Source of the DNA: JAXHUA01 sp034189695
GTDB taxonomy: Bacteria; Chloroflexota; Dehalococcoidia; E44-bin15
DNA: 13,220 bases
Assembly: GCA_034189695.1 (NCBI GenBank)
Contig: JAXHUA010000153.1
Location: forward strand, 1 to 13,220
Reading direction: 5' to 3'
Below, piece after piece: positions 5,852 to 13,116 of this stretch. Within the stretch, counting starts at the first letter, position 1. Each line of letters begins with the position of its first letter. The notes under the pieces are model-generated. The model was not told where the DNA came from. It did not search any database and worked only from the letters and a program-made list of their open reading frames with translations. A program made the translations under genes and the position numbers.

Positions 5852-6596
5852 GAACGGTCCTCAAGGCGAGGCGCAGCCGGCGACGAAAGCGGGCGGGCGA
5901 GTGAGGCGCTGGCTGCTTCTGGCCGTTCTCATCGTCGTGTCCCTCGGCATTGGAGTCGGCATCTACGTGATATCTCCGTACCTGGGGCAGTTCGTCAAGT
6001 ACGGCTACGCCGGAGCTTTCCTGGTGACGCTGATTTGCAGTGCCACCATCTTCTTCCCCACCCCGGGGTTCATCATTGTCTTCGCCATGGTGGTGAGCCC
6101 GGCGTTCAGCTGGCCGCTGGTAGCTCTCATGGCCGGTCTCGGGGGCGGGCTGGGTGAGTCCACGGCGTACCTTGCGGGATACGGGGGCAACGTCATCATA
6201 GCTCCCGAGCAGTGGAGACGGTACAGGAGGGCCGAGGAGTGGACGAGGCGGTATGGGGGCTTTGCCGTCTTCCTTTTCTCGCTGGCGCCATTCCTCCCGT
6301 TTGACTTGGCGGGGATTGTCGCCGGCGGAATGAGGTACCCCTACTGGCGGTTCCTGTCGGCAACGCTGGCCGGGCGCATAATCAGGTCCTTCAGCGAGAG
6401 CTACCTGGTGTATATCGGGTGGAGAATGCTGCCGGGGTTTGGCCACTTCCTGTCCACGTTGGACTGGTGGGGCTGGCTCCTGGTGGTGGGTGGCATCGTG
6501 GTCATCGTGGTGGGCGTCGTGGCGCTGGTGTTGTGGCGGAGGCACGTTGGAGCGCGGAACGCCATGACGGACCTGCAAGGAGGGGGCAAACACTGA
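5826..6596 (+). CDS. VTT-domain (DedA/SNARE-associated type) membrane protein
   Basis: This is an integral membrane protein of about 256 residues. The polar, proline- and glycine-rich N-terminus (1-24) precedes a membrane helix (about 28-50). The VTT region follows (about 60-195), with a hydrophobic hairpin containing FFPTPGF, the conserved GLGGGLGESTAYLAGYGG stretch with its Glu, then YGGFAVFLFSLAPFLPFDLAG. The C-terminal helix is WWGWLLVVGGIVV onward. DedA/VTT members include undecaprenyl-phosphate and phospholipid translocases and proton-dependent transport proteins; the substrate here is unknown. TTG 5826 is preferred because GGAG at 5815-5818 sits 7 nt before it, giving a 26 nt overlap with ispE. 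GTG 5901 is the alternative and would remove the polar leader. Position right after ispE hints at isoprenoid-lipid handling (inference). Confidence 0.85.
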   Translation: MLRREEGPENGPQGEAQPATKAGGRVRRWLLLAVLIVVSLGIGVGIYVISPYLGQFVKYGYAGAFLVTLICSATIFFPTPGFIIVFAMVVSPAFSWPLVALMAGLGGGLGESTAYLAGYGGNVIIAPEQWRRYRRAEEWTRRYGGFAVFLFSLAPFLPFDLAGIVAGGMRYPYWRFLSATLAGRIIRSFSESYLVYIGWRMLPGFGHFLSTLDWWGWLLVVGGIVVIVVGVVALVLWRRHVGARNAMTDLQGGGKH

Positions 6597-6603
6597 CGGC
6601 GCA

Positions 6604-7299
6604 ATGATAGTCGACATGCACGTGCATACATGGCGGGGTGGGTACGACAGCTGCCTCAGGGTTCCGTCGCTTGTTGAGGAGGCCAGGGCCAAGGGCGTGG
6701 GTGGCGTGTGTCTGACGGAGCACATGCATTTCTGGAGCCAGGAGGAGCTGCACAGCCTCGACCCGCATCCCGGCGTCGTCCTGATTGGCGCGATAGAGGT
6801 CGAGACGGACATGGGCCATATGCTTGCCTACGGGTTGAAACACTACGTCTCCGGCATCCACAGGGCAGGCGAGTTGCGACGCGTGGTCGATGACCTGGGC
6901 GGCTTCCTCGTCGCCGCTCATCCGTTTCGGATGTTCTTTCAATTGGAGGACTTCAGCGTGCGGCCGAGGCGCCCGTGGACGCAGGCTGTGGCCGACGCCG
7001 TGGAGCTTCCGTCGCTTCGGGTGGTGCATGCGATGGAGGTAGTCAACGGGGGGTGTACCGAGCGTGAGAACGCCCTGGCGCTTGAGGTGGCGGGGATACT
7101 CGGCATGCCGGGCGTAGGCGGGAGCGATGCCCATTCGGAAGGCAGCGTGGGGTGCTTCGCTACCATCTTCGAGCGTGACGTGTCGGGTGAGGCCGACCTC
7201 ATTGGCGAGCTCAAGGCGGGACGCTTCCAGCCGGCCAGGAGGCTCCCCAGCGGGGAGTTCCTTTCGTGCTGGGATGAGGTTGGACGGGAACAGCTCTGA
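6604..7299 (+). CDS. PHP-domain metal-dependent phosphoesterase
   Basis: A 231-residue PHP (polymerase and histidinol phosphatase) domain standing alone. Metal-ligand motifs are in the expected order: DMHVHT (4-9, His6 and His8), TEH (38-40), the Glu in GAIEVET (62-68), AAHPFR with His106, HAMEVVNG (142-149) and GGSDAHS (172-178, Asp175 and His177). PHP enzymes hydrolyse phosphoester bonds with two or three metals; members include histidinol phosphatase, DNA polymerase proofreading domains and the RNase AM/YciV 5'-3' nucleases. This one lacks the long insertion of YciV-type proteins, so its substrate is open. It starts 7 nt after the VTT gene; AAGGAGG at 6577-6583 is too far (20 nt) to be a canonical site, so translation may depend on coupling. 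Its TGA overlaps the dinG ATG by one base. Confidence 0.85.
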   Translation: MIVDMHVHTWRGGYDSCLRVPSLVEEARAKGVGGVCLTEHMHFWSQEELHSLDPHPGVVLIGAIEVETDMGHMLAYGLKHYVSGIHRAGELRRVVDDLGGFLVAAHPFRMFFQLEDFSVRPRRPWTQAVADAVELPSLRVVHAMEVVNGGCTERENALALEVAGILGMPGVGGSDAHSEGSVGCFATIFERDVSGEADLIGELKAGRFQPARRLPSGEFLSCWDEVGREQL

Positions 7300-10121
7300 T
7301 GAATATCACGTGTGTAGCCCTCGACCTGGAGACGACCGGGCTTGACCCGCGCGTCGACGAGATTATCGAGATAGGGGCGGTCAAGTTCGAGGGTCGGAGC
7401 GTGCTCGACACGTTTCAAACGCTGGTGAAACCAGCGCAGGCTCTCCCGTATCGTATCCAGCTCCTTACGGGAATCACCGCAGCGGAGCTGGAGGAGGCGC
7501 CGAGCGCGCCGGTTGCCCTCAGCGAGCTTCACGACTTCCTGGCCGGACACCCGGTTGTGGGGCAGAGCATATCCTTCGACCTGGACTTCCTGACTGAGCA
7601 CGGGCTTGGCGTGCCCAACCCAGCCTACGACACGTTCGAGCTGGCGGCGATGCTGCTGCCCGGTCTGCGCGACTACAGCCTGTCGGCATTGGCTGACACA
7701 CTGGACGTGTTCTACACCACGCGCCACCGCGCCCTGCCCGATGCGATGCTGGCCAAAGACGTGTTCCTGGCCCTGCTCGACAGGGCCCGTGGTCTGGACC
7801 TGTCTGTCATAGCTGAGGTCGAACGGCTGGCGAAGGACATCGACTGGCCGCCCGCGCTTCTCTTCCGGCGGATCGCGGACGAAAAGACGGGCGACGTGTT
7901 CTGCCAGATACCTGGGCTTGAGCTGTCCCCCGGCGACAGGAGGAAGGGTGGCCGGCTCGCACCGGCGTCGCGTCGCATGCCTCTGGACCTGGACCGGCTG
8001 GCGAACATGTTGGGCGCCGACGGAATCATGGCCAGGGCCGTCCCCGGTTTCGAGCGCCGGCCGGAGCAGGTGAAGATGCTGGCAGCGGTGGCGGACGCAC
8101 TCAACCGGGGCGAGCATCTGGTGGTTGAGGCGGGCACGGGCACTGGCAAGTCCATGGCCTACCTGGTACCGGCGAGCCGCTTCGCCGTTGAGAATGGGCT
8201 TCCCGTCGTGGTCTCGACGAATACCATCAACCTGCAGGACCAGTTGATCGCCAAGGACATCCCGGACCTGGTGCGCGCTTTCGAGGAAGGGGGGATCAGT
8301 CCGCCACGCTACGCCCAGCTCAAGGGGCGTAACAACTACCTGTGCGTGCGACGCTGGAACTCGCTGCGGCACGGCCAGTCCCTCACCGAGTTGGAGGCCA
8401 GGTTCCTGTTGCGCACGCTCGTATGGGCTTGCACCACGGTCTCGGGCGACAGGGCGGAACTCAACCTCACGGGTGAGGAGCCGTCCATCTGGAACAGGGT
8501 CTGTGCTCAGTCGGAGAGCTGTCTTGGTGCTCGCTGCCCGCACCAGAGAGGAGGGGTGTGTTTTCTGCACCGGGCGAGGCGCGCGGCGGAAAAGGCCCAC
8601 ATTCTCGTTGTCAACCATGCGCTACTGCTCTCGGACCTGGCCTCGTCCGTTCAGGGCAGGGTGATACCCGACTACAGCCATCTAGTCGTCGATGAGGCGC
8701 ACCACCTCGAAGAGGAGGCCACGGAGCAATGGGGCTTCGAGATTGGCGCGTATCGACTGGAAGGCTTCCTGGACCGTTTGGCGGGTGGGGCTGGGACGGA
8801 GGGACACGGGGGCTTCCTGGGTGAGTTCGGAGGTCATTTCAGGGGGAGTTCGGTCTCTCCAGCGCTCAGAGAGGGCGTGGCAAGGGAAACAGAGGCGGCG
8901 CAGCGTGCTGTGCAGGGCTGCCGTCCGCTTCTGCGGACGTTTCTGGACACACTCTCGCATTTCATCGAGGCTCACGCGGAGGAGCCGGGGGCATATGACC
9001 GCCGTTTGCGGCTGACGAACGCGGTGCGCCGGCAGCCGGGATGGGACGACGTCGAGCTGGCCTGGGAGAACCTGAGCCTGGCCGTGGCGGACGTCGATTC
9101 ATGCCTGGGCCGCCTGTGTGGCATGATGGAGCCGCTGCCGGATGCTGGCGTGCTGGACTACGACGACCTTGTGATGGAACTTGGTGCCCTGGTGCAGTGG
9201 GGGGCGGAACTCACAGAGCAGGGCAACGCGGCGGTCTTCGGGCAGAACGGGGGAATGGTCTACTGGGCTTCGCTGAGGCAGGCCAGGGGCAGCCCGACGC
9301 TCAATGCGGCGCCGCTACACGTGGGGAACGTTCTTGCTGACGAACTCTTCGCCCGGAAGGAGTGCGTGGTGCTCACCAGCGCCACCCTGAGCACGGAGGG
9401 CGGCTTCGAGTACGTCAGGGGGCGGCTTGGTCTGACTGAGGCAAACGAACTGCTCCTCGGCTCGTCATTCGACTACGAGCGGTCGGCGATGGTGTATGTC
9501 CCCGGCGATATCCCGGAGCCGGGCCAGGCGGGCTATCAGAAGGCGGTTGAGCAGGTGCTGGTAGACCTTGGTCGTGCCGTTGGCGGGAAGTGCCTGACCC
9601 TGTTCACGTCGCACTCGGCGCTTCGAGCCAGCTACGAGAGGATACGCGGCCCCCTCCAGGGAGAAGGCATTCTCGTGCTGGGACAGGGGCTGGATGGTTC
9701 TCCGAGAAGGCTGCTCGAGACGTTCAAAGCCAATCCTCGGTCTGTCTTGCTGGGAACGTCCAGCTTCTGGGAGGGTGTCGACATCGTCGGTGAGGCGCTG
9801 AGCGTTCTGGTCATAGCCAGGCTGCCGTTCAGCGTACCGTCGGACCCCGTCTTCGCCGCGCGTGGCGAACTGCTGGAAGACCCGTTCAACCAGTACGCTG
9901 TTCCGCAGGCGGTCCTGAGGTTCAAGCAGGGGTTTGGGCGGCTGATCCGCAGCAGAAGCGACCGGGGAGTGGTGGTACTGCTGGACAAACGTGTCAGGAC
10001 CAAGGCCTATGGAGCGGCATTCATTGGCTCGCTACCGCCCTGTACGGTCAAGAGCGGCCCCATGCGACATCTGGCCCGCGAAGTGAAGGCATGGCTTCAG
10101 ATGGGCCAGCAGGCATCCTGA
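7299..10121 (+). CDS. dinG: DnaQ-like exonuclease / DinG-family superfamily 2 helicase fusion
   Basis: A 940-residue two-domain protein. Residues 1-165 form a DEDDh 3'-5' exonuclease: Asp9 and Glu11 in DLETTG, Asp94 in ISFDLDF, and His143 and Asp148 in HRALPDA. Residues from about 250 on form an XPD/DinG helicase: AGTGTGKS (278-285, Walker A), STNTINLQDQL, DEAH (465-468), LTSATLS (692-698), LFTSHSALR, GTSSFWEGVDI (819-829) and QGFGRLIRS (877-885). Between Walker A and DEAH are Cys349, Cys402, Cys408, Cys413 and Cys421, placed like the Fe-S cluster cysteines of DinG/XPD. DinG unwinds 5' overhangs, R-loops and related structures. Firmicute DinG proteins have the exonuclease domain; E. coli DinG has the cluster without it. 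All catalytic residues are intact. It is the last gene of the run. Confidence 0.93.
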   Translation: MNITCVALDLETTGLDPRVDEIIEIGAVKFEGRSVLDTFQTLVKPAQALPYRIQLLTGITAAELEEAPSAPVALSELHDFLAGHPVVGQSISFDLDFLTEHGLGVPNPAYDTFELAAMLLPGLRDYSLSALADTLDVFYTTRHRALPDAMLAKDVFLALLDRARGLDLSVIAEVERLAKDIDWPPALLFRRIADEKTGDVFCQIPGLELSPGDRRKGGRLAPASRRMPLDLDRLANMLGADGIMARAVPGFERRPEQVKMLAAVADALNRGEHLVVEAGTGTGKSMAYLVPASRFAVENGLPVVVSTNTINLQDQLIAKDIPDLVRAFEEGGISPPRYAQLKGRNNYLCVRRWNSLRHGQSLTELEARFLLRTLVWACTTVSGDRAELNLTGEEPSIWNRVCAQSESCLGARCPHQRGGVCFLHRARRAAEKAHILVVNHALLLSDLASSVQGRVIPDYSHLVVDEAHHLEEEATEQWGFEIGAYRLEGFLDRLAGGAGTEGHGGFLGEFGGHFRGSSVSPALREGVARETEAAQRAVQGCRPLLRTFLDTLSHFIEAHAEEPGAYDRRLRLTNAVRRQPGWDDVELAWENLSLAVADVDSCLGRLCGMMEPLPDAGVLDYDDLVMELGALVQWGAELTEQGNAAVFGQNGGMVYWASLRQARGSPTLNAAPLHVGNVLADELFARKECVVLTSATLSTEGGFEYVRGRLGLTEANELLLGSSFDYERSAMVYVPGDIPEPGQAGYQKAVEQVLVDLGRAVGGKCLTLFTSHSALRASYERIRGPLQGEGILVLGQGLDGSPRRLLETFKANPRSVLLGTSSFWEGVDIVGEALSVLVIARLPFSVPSDPVFAARGELLEDPFNQYAVPQAVLRFKQGFGRLIRSRSDRGVVVLLDKRVRTKAYGAAFIGSLPPCTVKSGPMRHLAREVKAWLQMGQQAS

Positions 10122-10122
10122 T

Positions 10123-10776
10123 TCAGTCAACCCCTGTTGCCGTTCTCGACCCTTGTTCCGCCGTCAACCTCGATGGCTCACGCGCCAGAATGAGCCTGGT
10201 GCCGAAGGCCATCAGCCACAGGGACCACGGCCCACCGGCAAGCATCTGCTCTATGGCGCCGCCGTCCCACGGCCAGGGGACCAGCTGCGGGACGATCATG
10301 AGCACGGCGCATGCGAAGGTGAACAGCCCCCACGCCCTTGCCGTGCGGAGGACTTGGGCGGTTCCCGTGAGCAACAGGGAAACGGGGATGAGGACGAAGA
10401 AGGCGGCGGAGGCGACGTCGTGTGGGGTGCCGGTGGTCCTGGGAAAGACGCCGATGGCGCACAGGGCGCACGCCCCGAGCGCCAGCCCCAGTGTCGCCAG
10501 CGGGCGGAGCAGTCGCACTCCGGGAATGCTCCTCCGGAAGCCGATGGCGAAGCCGAGGGCGAGCACTCCGCTGGCTATCAGGCCACCATTGAAGGCGGCT
10601 GCGCTCGATCGCTCGACGCCGAGGAGGCTGAGATAGTTCTGCGTCCACGAGAAGGACGGGCACAGGTGAATGGATGCAGCGACCAGCGAGATACCCAGCA
10701 GCGGCGAGAGCACGCCGCAGAGCCCTGCCAGTCTAGTGTAGACAGTGCGGCCCCGACCCGGGGTTTCGTCCTTCAT
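10123..10776 (-). CDS. DUF998-type integral membrane protein
   Basis: A 217-residue protein with about six membrane helices. The N-terminal helix region (RLAGLCGVLSPLLGI) is followed by FSWTQNYLSLLG and a second block FNGGLIASGVLALGFAIGF. A later HDVASAAFFVL segment and a C-terminal SLWLMAFGTRLIL helix complete it. The order of an extracytoplasmic YLSxLG loop, NxGLI helix and HDxxAxxFF helix is, as I recall, typical of DUF998 proteins, whose function is unknown. ATG 10776 is chosen because it begins the basic-then-hydrophobic N-terminus; the frame stays open to TTG 10800, but that start would overlap the -10 element. The stop lies one base from the convergent dinG stop. It is the downstream member of a minus-strand group with the lipoprotein and sirtuin, but has its own candidate promoter. 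Confidence 0.75.
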   Translation of the reverse strand: MKDETPGRGRTVYTRLAGLCGVLSPLLGISLVAASIHLCPSFSWTQNYLSLLGVERSSAAAFNGGLIASGVLALGFAIGFRRSIPGVRLLRPLATLGLALGACALCAIGVFPRTTGTPHDVASAAFFVLIPVSLLLTGTAQVLRTARAWGLFTFACAVLMIVPQLVPWPWDGGAIEQMLAGGPWSLWLMAFGTRLILAREPSRLTAEQGSRTATGVD

Positions 10777-10791
10777 GCCAGACTCAGGAAC

Positions 10792-10820
10792 ATCGTACAA
10801 CGGTGGGTGGGTGGGGGCAA
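10792..10820 (-). promoter_or_regulatory. Candidate promoter for the DUF998 gene
   Basis: On the minus strand TTGCCC (10820-10815, 4/6) is followed after 17 nt by TACGAT (10797-10792, 4/6). Transcription would begin near 10785, about 9 nt before ATG 10776, and no Shine-Dalgarno is visible there. The spacer is C-rich on this strand because of the guanine tract on the plus strand. Confidence 0.4.
10802..10817 (+). other. Guanine-tract run (possible G-quadruplex)
   Basis: The plus strand reads GG-T-GGG-T-GGG-T-GGGGG. Three tracts of at least three guanines and one of two, separated by single-base loops, suit a compact parallel two-tetrad quadruplex, or a three-tetrad form with an imperfection. 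It overlaps the -35/-10 spacer of the candidate DUF998 promoter on the template strand. Confidence 0.4.
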
Positions 10821-10892
10821 CGTCAAAGGCCGAAGTGGTTCTACCGATTGCCCAGCCTGCCCTGACAAGGACGGCCGCGCGCCTTCGCCCGG

Positions 10893-12125
10893 CTAGTGCT
10901 GACTGCGTTTCTCGACGAGGAGGGCCAGCAGCTCCTCGTGGCTGGTCAACCCCTGGACAGCCCGGACGAACTCACCCAGCGTGGGATAGTAGTCTCTCAG
11001 TTCGTCGAGTTGCTCCGCGACCGGGCTGACCGAGGCCGGGCTGGAGGCGTACGTGCCGTAGAAGGCGAAGTAGGCCTGGTTCAGCTTCCGTATGTAGTAG
11101 CCGTTGTCCACGAAGAGCTGGCGCCTTTGCTCCAGGTAGTCCTCGGCAGCTTCCACGCTGCCTTCCTGTAGAAGCAAGTCCAGGTGAGCGCGTGTCTGCT
11201 GCATCTCCGTCACGAAGTCGAACGCCGGCTCGTCGCCGGCGGGTGGTTCCGCGTCGGGCGGGCAGACGATGAGTGCAACCTCACGTCCCACTATGTCGGC
11301 GACCGCCTCGTTCATCTCCTGCATGACGCCTCCCCGGAAGTAGGTGAGGCCAAGCGGATGGAAGAAAAGGTACTGGTGTGTCCACTCGTGCGCGGCAAGG
11401 AGGACGCTATTGTACAGGTCAACGCGCTCGTTTACGATAGAAGGATAGGTGGCGACGCCGCCGGGCGTCACGACCAGTGCCGAAAGGCCGTGGTCTTCCA
11501 GGATGGCGTCTTCCACGGCTTCGATGTCCTCGGCGCCGATGTCGGGCGATAGCAGCATGTCGTCCAGTCGCTCCACCCGGTCGCGCGGCGAGAGCACGAG
11601 CAGCTTTGGGGGCGACTGGAAAACGAACACCACGGGTGGGAATGCCAGTGTGCACCCGGCGAACTCCAGCCCGAGGTCCTCAGACGCGAGGGCGGCGGCG
11701 ACCTCGTGCTGGATGAGCGCCTCCACCTTCGGAGCGAGCGAGCTGTGCTCTTCTCGCACTCGTTCCAGTTCCGCCTCCAGCTCCTGCGCGTAGGCTGTCC
11801 CCGAGCCGTGTAGCGATAGCTCGCGCTGGAGGTCGCGCTCAATATGCGCCAGTTCTGCGCCCGCAGCGAAGAAACGGTCCACGAGTTCGGCCTCTTCGTC
11901 CAGCGAAGGCAGCTCTCCCAGGGTGAAAGGGAGCTGGAGCAGCTTGAAGGGGACGTTCGCGGCGTGCCAGCCCACAATGGAGAAGCCGTACGCGGACGCC
12001 TCTTCATGGAGGATGGCGCTTGTCTGGCTCTGGCTGCAACCGGAGACCGCGGCAAGGAAAACGAACGTGAGCAGGAGAGCCACGAAGCGAGCGAGCCGGT
12101 GGCGGACGGGCAACGTGTGAGTCAT
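10893..12125 (-). CDS. Secreted lipoprotein with HExxH zinc-metallopeptidase motif, unknown family
   Basis: A 410-residue protein with a lipoprotein signal: basic HRLAR, a hydrophobic core to residue 26, and lipobox VSGC with lipidated Cys30, so it should sit on the outer face of the membrane. Residues about 90-150 are rich in Glu, Leu and Ala and probably form a helical hairpin or coiled coil. HEWTH (246-250) is a zinc motif; Glu273 in NEAVAD, 22 residues on, is a suitable third ligand (gluzincin pattern). The layout HExxHQ, aromatic residues, then NExxA is reminiscent of the COG4324 putative aminopeptidase family, but I cannot confirm membership. ATG 12125 is chosen because the signal peptide starts there and GAGAG lies 6 nt upstream; the frame is open for 27 more codons without signal character. 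Sequence 12126-12279 shows no other gene or convincing promoter. Confidence 0.8.
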   Translation of the reverse strand: MTHTLPVRHRLARFVALLLTFVFLAAVSGCSQSQTSAILHEEASAYGFSIVGWHAANVPFKLLQLPFTLGELPSLDEEAELVDRFFAAGAELAHIERDLQRELSLHGSGTAYAQELEAELERVREEHSSLAPKVEALIQHEVAAALASEDLGLEFAGCTLAFPPVVFVFQSPPKLLVLSPRDRVERLDDMLLSPDIGAEDIEAVEDAILEDHGLSALVVTPGGVATYPSIVNERVDLYNSVLLAAHEWTHQYLFFHPLGLTYFRGGVMQEMNEAVADIVGREVALIVCPPDAEPPAGDEPAFDFVTEMQQTRAHLDLLLQEGSVEAAEDYLEQRRQLFVDNGYYIRKLNQAYFAFYGTYASSPASVSPVAEQLDELRDYYPTLGEFVRAVQGLTSHEELLALLVEKRSQH

Positions 12126-12279
12126 GACATCTCTCAAAGGCTTGCCGCTACAGACGGGCCTGGCGGCGAAGGTGCCGGCCGCGTGGCGCTCGAAAGAGGC
12201 TGGCATGCCTGCTCAGCCGCGACTGCCGCGATGACGGCGGCGCTGCCATGTGCAATAGGTCCAGCCACGTGTGAGTCCG

Positions 12280-12984
12280 CTAGGTTATCCCCGTCAACTG
12301 CCTGAGCTTCTCCACCGTTGCCGGCAGGACATCGCCAATCGGCTCGTCGAACCGCAAGTGCGCGACCCGGTCGAAGGGCGTTTCCCCCTGGTTGATGATG
12401 ACCAGCCTGGCTCGGGAGCGGACGGCCACACCCGGCATCTCGGCGGCGGGCGTGACCACCAGGCTTGAACCGACAACGACGAACAGGTCGCACATCTGTG
12501 AGTGCTGGTAGGAATCGGCGAGGTCCTTTTGTGGCAGGGATTGCCCGAAATCGACGACGCTGGAGACGAGACGGGCGCCGCAGTCGGGACACACGTCGAC
12601 TCCGCTCGCCTTGTCGACTTGCGCAGCGCAGCCGGGGCAGCGGAGCCTGGCGATGTTGCCGTGGAGCTCCGCCAGCAGCTCGGGGCGGATTCCCGATTTC
12701 AGGTGAAGGTTGTCCACGTTCTGCGAGATGAGGAAGGCCAGCTTGTCCAGCTTCTGCAATTCGAGGATGGCCAGGTGTCCGGCGTTGGGCTCGGCCGCTG
12801 TGAAGTCACGTGGCTTCGCAGGCGGAAGGCCCTGGTCGCGGCGTGTCCACACCCCATCGGGACCACGGAAGTCGGGGAGACCCGACTCGGTGCTGATTCC
12901 GGCGCCGGTGAACACGACAAGATGCTTCGCCTGGAGCATCCATGTGGCAAGGGTGTCGATTCTCGTCTTGAGATCCGTTGTCAT
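12280..12984 (-). CDS. NAD-dependent protein deacylase, sirtuin (SIRT6/7-like)
   Basis: Sirtuins remove acyl groups from lysine side chains using NAD, giving O-acyl-ADP-ribose and nicotinamide. This 234-residue protein has GAGISTESGLPDFRG (27-41, NAD site), QNVDNLH (88-94), catalytic His108 in HGN, zinc-binding CxxC pairs (Cys116/119 and Cys132/135), VVDFGQSLP (143-151), GSSL (172-175) and INQG (196-199). The GVWT after the first motif, the QNVD-x-LHxxSG form, the DFGxSLPxxDL segment and PxxxLP-like end of the GSS helix resemble SIRT6/SIRT7-type proteins more than CobB. ATG 12984 is supported by AGAGGAG 6 nt upstream; the 27 further open codons would run through the promoter. Substrates are unknown; acetyl-CoA synthetase is a common sirtuin target, but no such gene is nearby. 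Confidence 0.92.
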   Translation of the reverse strand: MTTDLKTRIDTLATWMLQAKHLVVFTGAGISTESGLPDFRGPDGVWTRRDQGLPPAKPRDFTAAEPNAGHLAILELQKLDKLAFLISQNVDNLHLKSGIRPELLAELHGNIARLRCPGCAAQVDKASGVDVCPDCGARLVSSVVDFGQSLPQKDLADSYQHSQMCDLFVVVGSSLVVTPAAEMPGVAVRSRARLVIINQGETPFDRVAHLRFDEPIGDVLPATVEKLRQLTGIT

Positions 12985-13018
12985 GACGGACTCCTCTGTA
13001 CCCAGGGTGCGTCGGTCA

Positions 13019-13047
13019 ATTCTAAACGGCTGAGGGCTGTCCGTCAA
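13019..13047 (-). promoter_or_regulatory. Candidate promoter for the sirtuin gene
   Basis: On the minus strand TTGACG (13047-13042, 5/6) and TAGAAT (13024-13019, 5/6) are separated by 17 nt, the best-matching pair in the window. Transcription would begin near 13012, leaving a leader of about 27 nt that contains the ribosome binding site. The -35 begins 5 nt outside the IS border at 13053, so the promoter survived the insertion. Confidence 0.65.
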
Positions 13048-13056
13048 CGGGACGAA

Positions 13057-13114
13057 TTGCCTCATAATAAATGTTACCGAGTGGGGTATCGTTGCCTCAA
13101 AAAAAGGTGTTACC
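13057..13114 (+). repeat. Tandem terminal motifs of the IS, right copy (R1 13057-13078, R2 13092-13114)
   Basis: Both motifs begin TTGCCTCA and end GTTACC and start 35 bp apart, as in the left copy. R1 is identical to that of the left copy; R2 is 23 nt because of one extra A. R2 again ends 2 nt before the transposase ATG and includes its AAGGTG ribosome binding site. Confidence 0.75.
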
Positions 13115-13116
13115 CA

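Noticed and set aside
5751..6812. Minus-strand open frame of 353 codons opposite ispE, the VTT gene and PHP
   Set aside because: It spans three plus-strand genes and has the same antisense composition, with no domain or start signal.
6939..8618. Long minus-strand open frame (559 codons) opposite the PHP and dinG genes
   Set aside because: It lies antisense to two intact genes with complete catalytic motifs. Its translation is rich in Arg, His, Gln and Pro, as expected for the complement of GC-rich coding sequence.
10153..10896. Plus-strand open frame of 247 codons opposite the DUF998 gene
   Set aside because: Its Gly/Arg/Gln-rich, low-complexity product has no features, while the opposite strand encodes a coherent multi-helix membrane protein.
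12126..12206. N-terminal extension of the lipoprotein to 12206
   Set aside because: The added 27 residues have no signal character and would place the clear lipoprotein signal peptide inside the protein.
12126..12279. GC-rich hairpins around 12220-12246 as a terminator after the sirtuin gene
   Set aside because: Only short 5-6 bp stems with alternative pairings and no T-run on the minus strand; not better than chance in such GC-rich sequence.
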